This document shows, piece by piece, positions 37,794 through 47,716 of a DNA stretch of 64,000 nt. Origin of the DNA: Nocardia jinanensis (GTDB lineage Bacteria > Actinomycetota > Actinomycetes > Mycobacteriales > Mycobacteriaceae); the NCBI RefSeq assembly GCF_014645735.1, contig NZ_BMMH01000002.1:434001-498000 (forward strand). The letters are read 5' to 3'. Each line of letters begins with the position of its first letter. Position 1 is the first letter of the stretch. A model generated the notes under the pieces. The model searched no databases and was not told the origin of the DNA. It saw only the letters and a list, made by a program, of their open reading frames with translations. Made by a program: the position numbers and the translations under genes.

Positions 37794-39008
37794 CTACTGC
37801 CCCGGATGCTGCCGGGGCTGGTACTGCTGCGGCGGTTCGCCGGGCTGCTGCGGCGGCAGGGCCGGTGGTGTAGCGGGACGACCGGGTTTGCTGGTCGTCA
37901 CCGGTGCGGCGGTGTCCACCGGGGTACGGGCGACCGATTCCGCGGCTCGTACCGCCCGTTCCACCGCCGGGTCGGTGCTCGTATCGAACCAGTCGGCCAC
38001 CTCGTCGGAATCGTCTTCCGGTTTCCCGGGGACCTCCTCGCCGGTGGGCGGCTCGTACCGGAACACCCCGTCCTCGCCCTGGGTCGCGAAATTCTTCGCG
38101 AACCCCTCCAGCGCCTTGCCGAAATCGCTGGGCACCAGCCATACCTTGTTCGAGTCGCCGCGCGCCACCAAGGGCAGGGTCTGCATGTACTGGTAGGCCA
38201 GCAGTTCGGGCGTCGGTTTACCGGACTTGATCGCCGCGAAGACCTTCTCGATGGCCTTGGCCTGCCCCTGGGCCTGCAGATACGAAGCGGCCCGCTCGCC
38301 CTGGGCGCGCAGGATCCGGCTCTGGCGCTCGCCCTCGGCCGACAGGATCGCCGATTGTTTCGCGCCCTCCGCCGACAGGATCTGCGCCTGTTTGGCACCC
38401 TCGGCGGTCTTGATCTGCGATTCCCGGGTGCCCTCGGCGGTGAGGATCATGGCGCGCTTCTCCCGGTCCGCCTTCATCTGCTTCTCCATCGACTCCTGGA
38501 TCGACGGCGGCGGATCGATGGATTTGAGCTCGACCCGGGCCACCCGCAGACCCCATCGTCCGGTGGCTTCGTCGAGCACCCCGCGCAGCTGGTTGTTGAT
38601 CTGGTCGCGGGAGGTCAGCGTCTCCTCGAGAGTCATCCCGCCCACCACATTGCGCAGGGTGGTGACGGTGAGCTGTTCCACGGCGGCGATGTAGTTGGAG
38701 ATCTCGTAGACCGCGGACTGCGGCTGCATGACCTGGAAATACACTACCGAGTCGATCTGCAGGGTCAGATTGTCCTGAGTGATCACCGGCTGGGGCGGGA
38801 AGGAGACCACTCGTTCACGCAGATCGACCTTGGCACGGATCCGGTCGACGAACGGGACCAGGAAGGCCAGCTGTCCCGATGCCGTGCGGGAGTACCGGCC
38901 CAGTCGTTCGATCACCGCCGCCTCGGCCTGCGGGATCAGCGCGATCGATTTGAACACCACCACCGCCGCCAGCAGTACCAGTGCCAGGACGACTATCAGT
39001 GCAGCCAT
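37794..39008 (-). CDS. SPFH/Band-7 (stomatin-like) membrane protein
   Basis: 404 residues. One N-terminal membrane helix is followed by the PHB/SPFH domain (PQAEAAVIERLGRYSRT to VELKSIDPPPSIQESMEKQM). Then comes a coiled-coil with near-repeats of AEGAKQAQIL (residues 200-250) and a proline- and glutamine-rich tail. Such proteins form large membrane rings and work with NfeD partners in membrane quality control. Its start overlaps the nfeD-like stop by one base. The pair matches Rv1488-Rv1487. Confidence 0.95.
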   Translation of the reverse strand: MAALIVVLALVLLAAVVVFKSIALIPQAEAAVIERLGRYSRTASGQLAFLVPFVDRIRAKVDLRERVVSFPPQPVITQDNLTLQIDSVVYFQVMQPQSAVYEISNYIAAVEQLTVTTLRNVVGGMTLEETLTSRDQINNQLRGVLDEATGRWGLRVARVELKSIDPPPSIQESMEKQMKADREKRAMILTAEGTRESQIKTAEGAKQAQILSAEGAKQSAILSAEGERQSRILRAQGERAASYLQAQGQAKAIEKVFAAIKSGKPTPELLAYQYMQTLPLVARGDSNKVWLVPSDFGKALEGFAKNFATQGEDGVFRYEPPTGEEVPGKPEDDSDEVADWFDTSTDPAVERAVRAAESVARTPVDTAAPVTTSKPGRPATPPALPPQQPGEPPQQYQPRQHPGQ

Positions 39009-39439
39009 TACGGCCCTCTCCAGACGACGGCGGTCGCGCCGTCGATCTTCATCACGTACACGGTCGCGCCCTCCGGGTACTCCTCACCCGGGTCCAGGGC
39101 ACGCGCGGTCCACACCTCACCGCCCAGTTTCACCAGGCCGCCGTGTTCGCCCACCGGTTCGAGCACCCGCGCCGTCTTACCGGGGAGCGCGTCCGCGTTG
39201 GTCAGGGTGGGCGGCGGGGTCCCGAAGCGGCGCAACAGAACCGGGCGTACGCCCAGCAGCAGCACCACTGCCGACACCGCGAACACCACCGCGTCCACGA
39301 CGGGCGTGGTGCCGGCGAGGAAACTCACCCCCGCGGTGAGGAGCGCGGCGGAACCGAGCATCAGCAGAGTCAGTTCACCGACGAACATCTCGGCCGCCGC
39401 CAGCAGTATCCCGGCGACCAGCCAGACTATTGCGGCCAC
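39008..39439 (-). CDS. NfeD-like membrane protein
   Basis: 143 residues from the GTG at 39439, which follows AAGGTGG at six bases. That start gives MAAIVWLVAGILLAAAEMF, in line with the 144-residue Rv1487. Open frame to 39490 lacks a better site. Three membrane helices precede a C-terminal OB-fold with GKTARVLEPVGEHGGLVKL, GEVWTAR and KIDGATAVVW. It partners the SPFH protein encoded directly downstream. Confidence 0.92.
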   Translation of the reverse strand: MAAIVWLVAGILLAAAEMFVGELTLLMLGSAALLTAGVSFLAGTTPVVDAVVFAVSAVVLLLGVRPVLLRRFGTPPPTLTNADALPGKTARVLEPVGEHGGLVKLGGEVWTARALDPGEEYPEGATVYVMKIDGATAVVWRGP

Positions 39440-39540
39440 GTAGCCCACCTTAGTGCGATACCGCGCATCCTGGGGGCGGACGGGCGACACCCCGGCACCG
39501 GAGGAGCGCCGGGAGCGTCGCGTGCGCTACGTTCGGCCCG

Positions 39541-40368
39541 GTGAGCGATCGATACGGCGATATCTTCTCCGGCCACCCGCACACCGCCCGGCGCACCGTC
39601 CCGCGGGTCGACGCCGATCCGGACCTCGTTGTCGAGGATGCCGCCAGTGGGTTCTGCGGGGCCGTGGTCGGATTCGACCGGAGCTACGACGGTGATTTCG
39701 TGAAACTCGAGGACGCGCGTGGCGCGGTACGCCTGTTCGCCCTGCGGGAAGCGGCGTTCCTGATCGACGGCGAACCGGTCACCCTGGTGCGGCCACGGAC
39801 ACCGGCGGCCGCGCGCCCCACCCGTTCCGCATCGGGGTCCACCCGCGTCGAGGGGCTGCGCGCGAAAGTCGCCGCGCCCAGCCGGATCTGGGTCGAGGGT
39901 GTACACGACGCGGCACTGGTGGAACGGGTCTGGGGCCACGACCTGCGTGTGGAGGGGGTGGTCGTCGAACATCTGGAGGGTCTCGACAACCTCGCCGCCC
40001 GGCTCACCGATTTCGGCCCCGGTCCCGGGAAGAAGGTCGGCGTACTGGTCGATCATCTGGTCACCGGCTCCAAAGAAACTCAGCTCACCACCGGGCTCGG
40101 CGAATACGTTCTGGTCACCGGGCACCCGTACATCGACGTCTGGCAGGCGGTGAAACCGGCGGTCCTCGGAATTCCGGAATGGCCGCGGGTGCCGCGTGGG
40201 GAGGATTGGAAGACCGGGGTGTGCCGGCGGCTCGGCTGGGGCACGCCGCAGGAGGGGTGGCGCCGGGTGTATTCGGCGGTGAACTCGTTCCGCGATCTGG
40301 AAGCCCCGCTCCTCGGCGCGGTGGAACGTCTGATCGACTTCGTGACCGAACCGGGCGGACCATTCTAA
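39541..40368 (+). CDS. DUF3097 family protein
   Basis: 275 residues of an actinobacterial conserved family (Rv1486c-like) with no proven function. Motifs are MSDRYGDIFSGHP at the start, IWVEGVHDAALVERVWGHDL, which is TOPRIM-like, GVLVDHLVTGSKE and GHPYIDVWQAVKP. The TOPRIM-like EGxHD pattern suggests a nucleic-acid or nucleotide enzyme, but this is inference. It starts with GTG and is divergent from nfeD across about 100 bases. Confidence 0.9.
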   Translation: MSDRYGDIFSGHPHTARRTVPRVDADPDLVVEDAASGFCGAVVGFDRSYDGDFVKLEDARGAVRLFALREAAFLIDGEPVTLVRPRTPAAARPTRSASGSTRVEGLRAKVAAPSRIWVEGVHDAALVERVWGHDLRVEGVVVEHLEGLDNLAARLTDFGPGPGKKVGVLVDHLVTGSKETQLTTGLGEYVLVTGHPYIDVWQAVKPAVLGIPEWPRVPRGEDWKTGVCRRLGWGTPQEGWRRVYSAVNSFRDLEAPLLGAVERLIDFVTEPGGPF

Positions 40369-40426
40369 CCGCCGGATACAGCCTGCGCCGAGGCTGCCCG
40401 CGGGGTGCCGACACCCTTTATGCTCG

Positions 40427-41248
40427 ATGATTATGTGCTCTCCCAGTGCCACCCTCACACTGTGGGCCGGATCGTGGCTCGCGGGTCGCAGCGCGCCCGA
40501 TGACGTGCTCGAGGCGCTGCACGCCTGGGCGGCCCGGCATACGCTGGCGGCCGGGGATCCGGTCACCGGCGGCCGTACCGATCTACCGTGGTCGGCGCAC
40601 GGGAATCCGGGCAGCACCGGAGTCATGGCGCTGCTCAAGCTGATTCGCGAGGAATTGGCCGTTCCCGGCGCCGAACTGCGCCTGGTGCTTCCGGTCCCGG
40701 GGGATGTCCGCGGCCTGCCGACCGGCACCGCCTTCGCCGCCGATGCGGTGGAATCCGGTGAGGGAATGCTGCTGGGGGTCCCGGGTGCCGAAGGTACCGG
40801 GCTCATCCCCTACCAGGAGGACGAGAACACGTTGCAGTGGACCGTCTACAGCGTGCCGATGCCCCGTACCGCCGGGTCCGATATGTCACTCGGCGAGGCC
40901 GAATACGCGATGCGCGAAGCGGTCCGGGACGCGGCCGACGCGCTCATGCGCCTGCACACCACCGGCCTCGGCGTCGGGGATGCCGACCCCCGCGAGCTCA
41001 TCGAGGCCGAGCTCGCCGACTACTCCCGGCACACCTACCCCGAATACGTCCCGCTCCGCGCCAAACGGATCCTCGATTCGGCCGACCACGTCGCGGCGAT
41101 CCTCACGGTCGCCCAGCGCGAGCCCGCCTCCGCGCCGACCTCGGCCAGCGCCGCCACCGCACACGAGACTTTGCTGCGTCCCCTGTGGGATGCCATCCGC
41201 GCGGCCCGCCTCGTCGCGGTGCACACCGCCGCGCCGCAATCACGCTGA
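40427..41248 (+). CDS. Conserved-looking protein of unknown function
   Basis: 273 residues, soluble, not recognised. The N-terminal half is compact (LTLWAGSWLAGRSAPDDVLE, then WSAHGNPGSTGVMALLKLI). The C-terminal half is helical (AEYAMREAVRDAADALMRLH). It contains no membrane helix or metal motif. The ATG at 40427 or 40433 could start it; neither has a ribosome site. It follows the DUF3097 gene by 58 bases in the same direction, so a joint transcript is likely. Confidence 0.75.
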   Translation: MIMCSPSATLTLWAGSWLAGRSAPDDVLEALHAWAARHTLAAGDPVTGGRTDLPWSAHGNPGSTGVMALLKLIREELAVPGAELRLVLPVPGDVRGLPTGTAFAADAVESGEGMLLGVPGAEGTGLIPYQEDENTLQWTVYSVPMPRTAGSDMSLGEAEYAMREAVRDAADALMRLHTTGLGVGDADPRELIEAELADYSRHTYPEYVPLRAKRILDSADHVAAILTVAQREPASAPTSASAATAHETLLRPLWDAIRAARLVAVHTAAPQSR

Positions 41249-41600
41249 TCCCGATCCTGGGCCGCCCACGGCGCACGCGTAGCAGGTTCTCGCCGAATCA
41301 CTCCACCGGAGTATCGAATTCGCGCAGCTGTGGACCAACCGCGCCACGCGGGAAAATCGCTGGAGAGCACGAGCTTCGACTGTCACTCCGTCTGGCCGCC
41401 GACACCGGTGCGGCAAACCTTCGAGCCGGAAGCCGCCGGGCGGCGGGCCGACGAGTTCGGTGCAGCGAGAGACTTTTTCCGGCCCGGCCGACCACTCGTC
41501 GGCTACCACGCCGAATCCGGCTTCTCCGGTCGCGAGACTCTCGCCCGCTCGGCTCCCCGGCCGCGACCGCCCAGGAGGGCTCGCGACCGGGAGCGCCGGT
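41249..41600. other. Intergenic stretch, nothing recognised
   Basis: 352 bases between convergent gene ends. Short frames crossing it have no protein-like content, and no strong hairpin or repeat was seen. Confidence 0.5.
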
Positions 41601-42803
41601 TCAGCGGGAGGCGATGATCGCCGAGCCGTGCCCGAAGAGGCCCTGATTCACCGCGATACCCGCGCGGGCGTTCTCCACCTGGCGGTCGTCGGCTTGTCCG
41701 CGCAATTGCCAGGTGAGCTCGCAGACCTGGGCGATCGCCTGCGCGGGGATCGCCTCACCGAAGGAGGCCAGCCCACCGCTGGGGTTCACCGGCACGCGTC
41801 CACCCAGTGTCGTCGCGCCGCTGCGCAGCAGTTCCTCGGCGCCGCCCGTATCGCAGAGCCCGATATCCTCGTACCAGTCCAACTCCAGCGCGGTGGAGAG
41901 GTCGTAGACCTCCGCGAAGGACAGGTCCGAGGGCCCGAGTCCGGCTTCCTCGTACGCGGCGCGGGCGAGGGAAGAACGGAACGTGTGCGGCGGGGGTTCG
42001 ACGGCCACAGCCGAGTCCGTCGCGAAATCCGGCAGGTCGACGACGGTTTTCGGGAACGTGGGTGTAACCGTCGACAGTGCCCGGATACGGACCGGGTCGC
42101 TGATGCCGTGGCGGCGGGCGTACTCCACCGATGTCAGTACCAGTGCCGCGCCGCCGTCACTGGTCGCGCAGATATCGAGCAGTCGCAGCGGGTCCGAGAC
42201 GATGGCCGAGGCGGCGACCTCCTCGGCCGAGACCTCTTTGCGGTAACGGGCGTACGGATTGTTCAGTCCGTGCTTGGCGTTCTTCACCTTCACCGCGGCG
42301 AAGTCGTCGAGCGTGGCGCCGTGCAGTGCCATCCGGCGGCGGGCGTAGAGCGCGAAATAGATGGGGTTGGTCGCGCCGAGCAGGTGGAAGCGCAACCAGT
42401 CCGGATCATCGCGGCGTTCACCGCCGACCGGCTGGAAGAAACCTTTGGGGGCGGCGTCCGCGCCGATCACCAGCGCCACATCGGTCAGTCCGGCCAGGAT
42501 CTGGGCGCGGGCGTTGGCGATGGCCTGCGCACCGGAGGCGCAGGCGGCGTAACTGCTCGAGATCCGCGCACCCGACCAGCCCAGCGCCTGGGCGAATGTC
42601 GCCCCGGACACGAAACCGGGGTATCCGTTGCGGATCGTGTCCGCGCCGGCGATATAGCCGACGTCGCGGTGGTCCACACCGGCGTCCGCCAGTGCCGCGC
42701 GGGCCGCTACCAGCCCGTATTCGACGAAATTGCGTCCCCATTTGCCCCACTGGTGCATGCCCGCACCGAGGACGGCGATATCGCGATCATTCCTGTCCGT
42801 CAT
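41601..42803 (-). CDS. Thiolase-like lipid-transfer/β-ketothiolase protein
   Basis: 400 residues from the ATG at 42803 (MTDRNDRDIAVLGAG). It is a thiolase-fold protein of the SCP-x/Ltp group. The acyl-accepting cysteine is in SYAACASGAQAIAN near residue 86. NPSGGLASFGEAIPAQA near the C-terminus has GEA where true thiolases have GHP, so the second catalytic histidine is altered, as in Ltp-type aldolases or thiolases. It overlaps the preceding OB-fold gene by 17 bases. Such pairs act in steroid side-chain degradation (Ltp3/Ltp4, ChsH types). The KstR-like boxes upstream support that. Confidence 0.9.
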   Translation of the reverse strand: MTDRNDRDIAVLGAGMHQWGKWGRNFVEYGLVAARAALADAGVDHRDVGYIAGADTIRNGYPGFVSGATFAQALGWSGARISSSYAACASGAQAIANARAQILAGLTDVALVIGADAAPKGFFQPVGGERRDDPDWLRFHLLGATNPIYFALYARRRMALHGATLDDFAAVKVKNAKHGLNNPYARYRKEVSAEEVAASAIVSDPLRLLDICATSDGGAALVLTSVEYARRHGISDPVRIRALSTVTPTFPKTVVDLPDFATDSAVAVEPPPHTFRSSLARAAYEEAGLGPSDLSFAEVYDLSTALELDWYEDIGLCDTGGAEELLRSGATTLGGRVPVNPSGGLASFGEAIPAQAIAQVCELTWQLRGQADDRQVENARAGIAVNQGLFGHGSAIIASR

Positions 42804-43242
42804 CGACCGGCCTCCACATCCACACCGTGTGATCGGCTTCCTCGTCCGTGTACAGCACACCGAGAGCGAGCTCTACCGGCATCCCGACGGCCAGGTCGTC
42901 CACCGTGAGGCCGCGCACGACCTGCCCGAGAATCACCATCTGCTCGACCTCGAGCTCCACCGCCGCGACGACATACGGTTCGAACGGATCGGGTGAGACA
43001 TAGGGCGGGGGCGGTTTGTACCGGGCATCCGCGTACGACCAGATCCGGCCCCGTGTGGAGAACAGGTATTCGGACAGTTCCGAGCCGTCCTTCGGACTCG
43101 CACACTGCGGGTTTCGACAGGCCAGTGAGTTCCGCGGGAAGTACGGTGTGCCGCACACATCGCAGCGGCTTCCCACGAGACGCGGCGTGCCGTCGTCCGT
43201 GGTGAACCAGTCCGGCACCGCGGGGCGTTGTTCCTTCTGCAC
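42787..43242 (-). CDS. Zn-ribbon OB-fold (DUF35) acyl-CoA-binding partner
   Basis: 151 residues from the GTG at 43242 (MQKEQRPAVPDWF). The ATG at 43287 lies inside the second regulatory repeat and is not used. A rubredoxin-like zinc ribbon (CDVCGTPYFPR and CRNPQCA) is followed by an OB-fold (GRIWSYADARYKPPPPYV). DUF35 proteins bind acyl-CoA and complement thiolase-fold partners, as ChsH2 does for Ltp2. The 17-base overlap with the thiolase gene supports a complex. Confidence 0.9.
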   Translation of the reverse strand: MQKEQRPAVPDWFTTDDGTPRLVGSRCDVCGTPYFPRNSLACRNPQCASPKDGSELSEYLFSTRGRIWSYADARYKPPPPYVSPDPFEPYVVAAVELEVEQMVILGQVVRGLTVDDLAVGMPVELALGVLYTDEEADHTVWMWRPVDDGQE

Positions 43243-43256
43243 AGCCCCGACACTAT

Positions 43257-43293
43257 AGGAACACGTTCTATTTCGGGATAGGAACACGTTCCA
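43257..43293. promoter_or_regulatory. Tandem KstR-like boxes
   Basis: Two copies of TAGGAACACGTTC, 23 bases apart: AGGAACACGTTCTA at 43257-43270 and AGGAACACGTTCCA at 43280-43293. Each carries the AAC-NN-GTT core of the KstR operator (TnnAACnnGTTnnA) and misses only the first T. KstR represses cholesterol catabolism genes until a steroid CoA thioester is present. The boxes lie directly upstream of the OB-fold/thiolase pair and 57 bases before the divergent EF-G-like gene. Confidence 0.72.
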
Positions 43294-43349
43294 TTTTTCG
43301 AGCGGAAACCACCTCCGCCGATGTATCGGCGGCGGTACGGTGAACCACG

Positions 43350-44141
43350 ATGGGTACCAGAGCCGTCGACCCGCAGTCGATCCGAAATGTCACGATCGTC
43401 GGGGAGCCCGCCGAGACGACACGGGTCGTCCGGCGCCTGCTCCGCGGCCGCACCGAAACCGGATCCGGTACGGCCGCCGCGATCCATCGGGCGATGGGCG
43501 GTGTCGAGCACATGATTCGCGTCGCCGAGTTGTCGAGCCAGGCGTCCATCGCGGATCTGGAACGGTCCCTCCGGGTGGCCGATGGCGTGATCGTGGTCCT
43601 GAACGCCGCCGTGACGAGCGCCCCGCGACTCGAGACGATTCTGCGGGTGGCCGACGACCATCAGGTCGCGCGGCTGTGCCTGGTGACCGGACTCGATCAT
43701 CCCGCCGCCGATTTCGACCGCTGCGTCCGCGCGGTCGCCGATACGCGCGGCGCGCGGCCGCTGCCACTGCACCTCCCCCTCGGCATCGGTCCCGGATTCG
43801 AAGGTGTCATCGATCTGGTCCCGATGTGGGTGCTCGAACCGATGGCCGCCGAATTCTACGGAAGCCATTGGCAAGTCGCCGAGCAGTGGTACCGCGACCT
43901 CGCGGCCGCGGCGATGGAGCAGGACGGCATGGATTCGGATGCCACCCGCGGACCGCGGGAGATCCCGCCCGAACAGTTGCACGACCATATCCGCAATATC
44001 ACCCGCATAGGTGAGGCCGTGCCGGTGCTGTGCGACGCGACGTGGTACGGCGACGATATCGCTCCCCTCCTGGACGCCATCGTCCGCTATCTGCCGTCGC
44101 CCATGCTCGTCTGCCAACCGGAACACGCTCTCGACTACTGA
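43350..44141 (+). CDS. Degenerate EF-G-like G-domain protein
   Basis: 263 residues that align with domain I of elongation factor G, including the G' insert, and nothing else. Matches to EF-G are IRNVTIVG at the start, LERSLRVADGVIVVLNA, LPLHLPLGIGPGFEGVIDLV, and VPVLCDATW...PLLDAIVRYLPSP at the end. All GTPase motifs are lost: the P-loop is GEPAETTRV instead of GHxDxGKTT, DTPGH is replaced by ELSSQ, and NKMD by TGLD. It cannot bind GTP in the normal way. It ends where EF-G domain II would begin, so it may be a stable remnant or a non-catalytic paralogue. Confidence 0.8.
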   Translation: MGTRAVDPQSIRNVTIVGEPAETTRVVRRLLRGRTETGSGTAAAIHRAMGGVEHMIRVAELSSQASIADLERSLRVADGVIVVLNAAVTSAPRLETILRVADDHQVARLCLVTGLDHPAADFDRCVRAVADTRGARPLPLHLPLGIGPGFEGVIDLVPMWVLEPMAAEFYGSHWQVAEQWYRDLAAAAMEQDGMDSDATRGPREIPPEQLHDHIRNITRIGEAVPVLCDATWYGDDIAPLLDAIVRYLPSPMLVCQPEHALDY

Positions 44142-44164
44142 GGGGATGCTGCCGAAAGGTGGGA

Positions 44165-44186
44165 CTTCGGCCCCCGGATGCCGAAG
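44165..44186 (+). terminator. Hairpin after the EF-G-like gene
   Basis: CTTCGGC and GCCGAAG around an eight-base loop, 24 bases after the stop. No T-tract follows. Confidence 0.45.
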
Positions 44187-44365
44187 GCGAGGCAGCACTC
44201 GCCCAGCAGCGAACCAACCCCTTCCCCGGGATGGCACGGCGTCCAGCGGCCCGGGAGACGGCGGCACCGGCCTATAAGCGATAGCCGACTTCGGTCACCA
44301 ACCGCCCACTCGAAAATCGCAGGTCGTCCCGGTTCCCAGGCACCCGCCGACGGGCTCCGGCCGCC

Positions 44366-45424
44366 TCACCGACCGATGGGGCGCCGCGGCGGCGCACAAC
44401 AGTCGACAGCACACGGCTCGCCGTCGGTCGTGCAGCCGTACCCGGGCACCGCACCGAGACGGCGCGGTGTGACCCCACCCAGGTGCTCACCGATCAACTC
44501 CACCACCATTTCGGCGAACCGCGGATCGGTGCCGGGTGTCGCGGCGCGGGCGAAGGACAGACCGAGTTCGGCGGCCTTCTCGGCGGCCTCGTTGTCCAGA
44601 TCCCAGATCACCTCGAGGTGATCGGAGACGAATCCGACCGGGCAGACGATCACGGACTCGAATCCCTTGTCCGCCAGCACTTCCAGATGGTCGACGATAT
44701 CGGGCTCCAGCCACGGGATATGCGGCGGACCCGACCGGGACTGCCAGACCACGTCGTACTCGCCGAAACCGGTTGCCGCGGCGCACAATCGGGCCGCCTC
44801 GGCGACCTGCCTGCTGTAGAGCCGCCCACCGTCGGCCGGCGGCCCGGCCGCGGCGTCGGCGCTCACCGGCACCGAATGCGCGGTGAAGACCAGCCGGGCG
44901 ATCTCCCGATGCGCGGCGGGCAGTGTGTCCCGCGCCGCGCGAACGGCATCGGCGAACGCTGCGACGAGCAGGGGGTGATCGAAATACTGGCGCAGTTTCA
45001 CCAGTTCCGGAGCGTCCGAGCCGGCAGCCGCGCGGGCCCGGACGATATCCTCGTCGTACTGGCGGCAACCGGAGTACCCGCCCCAGGCCGAGGTCGGGAA
45101 CACCAGTGCCGAACGGACCCCGTCCGCGGTCATCCGGGCCAGGGTGTCCTCCACCATCGGATGCCAGTTGCGGTTGCCGAAGTACACCGGCAACTCCGTC
45201 CCGGCGGCGGACAGTTCCCGTTGCACCGCCGCGATGATGTCGCGGTTGAGGGCATTGATCGGCGATACCCCACCGAAGTGCAGATAGTGTTGCGCGACCT
45301 CGGCGAGCCGTTCCGGGGGAACGCCGCGGCCGCGGGTCACGTTCTCCAGGAACGGCAGCACATCGTCGGGCCCTTCCGGACCGCCGAAGGACAGCAGCAG
45401 CAGTGCGTCGGCCGCACGGGCCAC
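44366..45424 (-). CDS. hemH: Ferrochelatase (coproporphyrin III ferrochelatase type)
   Basis: 352 residues from the GTG at 45424, with AGGAG seven bases upstream. It inserts ferrous iron in the last steps of haem synthesis. Actinobacterial enzymes use coproporphyrin III (also named CpfC). [14 protein letters not shown] opens the fold, FTAHSVPVS carries the catalytic histidine, and [16 protein letters not shown] closes the active site. The tail [16 protein letters not shown] supplies cysteines for a [2Fe-2S] cluster. It lies 25 bases after inhA, as in the fabG1-inhA-hemZ operon of M. tuberculosis. Confidence 0.96.
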   Translation of the reverse strand: MARAADALLLLSFGGPEGPDDVLPFLENVTRGRGVPPERLAEVAQHYLHFGGVSPINALNRDIIAAVQRELSAAGTELPVYFGNRNWHPMVEDTLARMTADGVRSALVFPTSAWGGYSGCRQYDEDIVRARAAAGSDAPELVKLRQYFDHPLLVAAFADAVRAARDTLPAAHREIARLVFTAHSVPVSADAAAGPPADGGRLYSRQVAEAARLCAAATGFGEYDVVWQSRSGPPHIPWLEPDIVDHLEVLADKGFESVIVCPVGFVSDHLEVIWDLDNEAAEKAAELGLSFARAATPGTDPRFAEMVVELIGEHLGGVTPRRLGAVPGYGCTTDGEPCAVDCCAPPRRPIGR

Positions 45425-45449
45425 GGTGTCTCCTCCTCGATCGATTCCG

Positions 45450-46283
45450 TCAGTCCAGCGGCATGTTCTCGGGGAACCAGGTGTTGTGGCTGGCACCGCC
45501 GTCGACGTAGATGATCGAACCGGTGGTCGCGGGCAGCCAGTCCGACAGCAGCGCGACGATCGATTTGCCGACTACCTCGGCACCGCCGTCCCAGCCGATC
45601 GGCGAGGCACCGTCCCAGTAGGTGTCCAGCTGCTTGAGCTGTTTCGCGTCGTCGGTGGCGGTACCGGCGATCGCCTTGGCGGCGAGCGTTTTGACCGGGC
45701 CCGCGGCGATCAGGTTGGACCGGATCTTCTTCGCGTAGCCGACCTCACGCGCCACGTACCGATTCACCGATTCCAGCGCGGCCTTGGCCACACCCATCCA
45801 GTTGTAGTACGGCATGGCGGTCCGGGGATCGAAATCCATTCCGACGATGGAACCGCGCTCGTTCATCACGGGCAGTACCGCGCGGGCCAGCGCCGCGTAA
45901 CTCCAGGCCGAGATCTCGAAAGATTTCGCCGCATCCGCGCTGGGTCCGTCGAGGAACGGCAGGGCGTCCGGACCCATGAGGGTTTTGGGGGCGAAAGCGA
46001 TCGAATGCAGCACACCGTCGATACCTTCGGGGGCCAGGCGGCGGATTTCGTCGGGCAGTTTGCGCAGGTCCTCGTCATTGGTGACATCGAGCCCGATGGC
46101 CGGCGGCACCTCCTCGGGCAGCCGCTTGGCGATCCGGTCGATCAGTCGCAGGCGCTCGGTGAGGCCGGTGATGATCACTCTGGCCCCTTCCTTCTGCGCG
46201 ATCGCCGCCGCATGGAAAGCGATGGAGGCATCGGTGATGATGCCGGTGACGAGGATCGTCTTGCCTTCGAGCAATCCGCCCAT
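45450..46283 (-). CDS. inhA: NADH-dependent enoyl-ACP reductase
   Basis: 277-residue FAS-II enoyl-[ACP] reductase that elongates meromycolate chains. It is the target of isoniazid-NAD and triclosan. [10 protein letters not shown] forms the NAD loop at residues 14-23, LHSIAF contains S94 (wild-type at the common resistance site), and [10 protein letters not shown] holds the catalytic tyrosine and lysine at about 160 and 167. C-terminal [14 protein letters not shown] matches mycobacterial InhA. It lies between fabG1 (114-base gap) and hemH. Confidence 0.97.
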   Translation of the reverse strand: MGGLLEGKTILVTGIITDASIAFHAAAIAQKEGARVIITGLTERLRLIDRIAKRLPEEVPPAIGLDVTNDEDLRKLPDEIRRLAPEGIDGVLHSIAFAPKTLMGPDALPFLDGPSADAAKSFEISAWSYAALARAVLPVMNERGSIVGMDFDPRTAMPYYNWMGVAKAALESVNRYVAREVGYAKKIRSNLIAAGPVKTLAAKAIAGTATDDAKQLKQLDTYWDGASPIGWDGGAEVVGKSIVALLSDWLPATTGSIIYVDGGASHNTWFPENMPLD

Positions 46284-46397
46284 GAGTTCTCGGTTCTCCC
46301 TGAGTGTGATGTCGTGTATCGCCGCGCCCGGCCGAAGTGCCGACCTCGCGCACGGAAACGCCGCGGCGGTGGATCTGAACTGAACGAACGACGGGCG

Positions 46398-47147
<750 letters not shown>

Positions 47148-47271
47148 TCACATGGGACGTCGGCCGATATTTTCCGGGTGTGTTTGTACATCCCGCACAA
47201 TGCGGGGCATACCGGAACGGGCCGGAGCCGTACTCGACGACACCGGCCCGAACCGCTTCACGAAGACTGTG

Positions 47272-47628
47272 TCAGCAGGAGGGACACCACATGATCGAAC
47301 GTGCGGTGAACCCGAGTGACGGCACATCCGCACCGTCGCCCACGTACCGATATTCGTGCGGTGTCGAACCACTCCCACACGGGTTCGAACTCATCAGGAT
47401 CTCCCTGCCGACCCGGTTGGCAACCGACCTGGCCGGAGCCACATCGAGGCAATAGTTCGCCGCCGAATCGGTGTGGACCGCCCCGTGTAGCTGCCCCGTG
47501 TAATTGTCTCCGCTCCAGAAACACGCATCCCAGCCGCACGATACCGACGCCGACGCCGACGGCGCAGGCATCGAGAAAAGCGCGAACAGAACCGAGACCA
47601 TCGCAGCGGCGACCGTCGCTCCACGCAT
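47272..47628 (-). CDS. Small secreted cysteine-containing protein (peptidase inhibitor I36-like)
   Basis: 118 residues from the ATG at 47628, which has GGGAGGGG five to six bases upstream. A Sec signal peptide is clear (MRGATVAAAMVSVLFALFSM, cleaved after the ASA near residue 27). The mature part begins VSCGWDACFWSGDNYTG, the pattern of the I36/SMPI-like β/γ-crystallin-type inhibitors (CPxGxxCLWxxxNYxG). Four further cysteines allow disulphides. It stands between the fabG1 and VWA genes and is absent from the M. tuberculosis order as I know it. Inhibitor function is inferred only. Confidence 0.8.
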   Translation of the reverse strand: MRGATVAAAMVSVLFALFSMPAPSASASVSCGWDACFWSGDNYTGQLHGAVHTDSAANYCLDVAPARSVANRVGREILMSSNPCGSGSTPHEYRYVGDGADVPSLGFTARSIMWCPSC

Positions 47629-47716
47629 TGGAACCCCTCCCGTAGAGGTGCCACCCCTACGGCACCCACCGCACAACACTACGTGCGGAAAACGGGACGG
47701 GCCAAGGCTTTTTGCG

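Noticed and set aside
38341..38460. Repeated sequence read as a DNA repeat element
   Set aside because: It encodes the AEGAKQ-type coiled-coil repeats normal for SPFH proteins.
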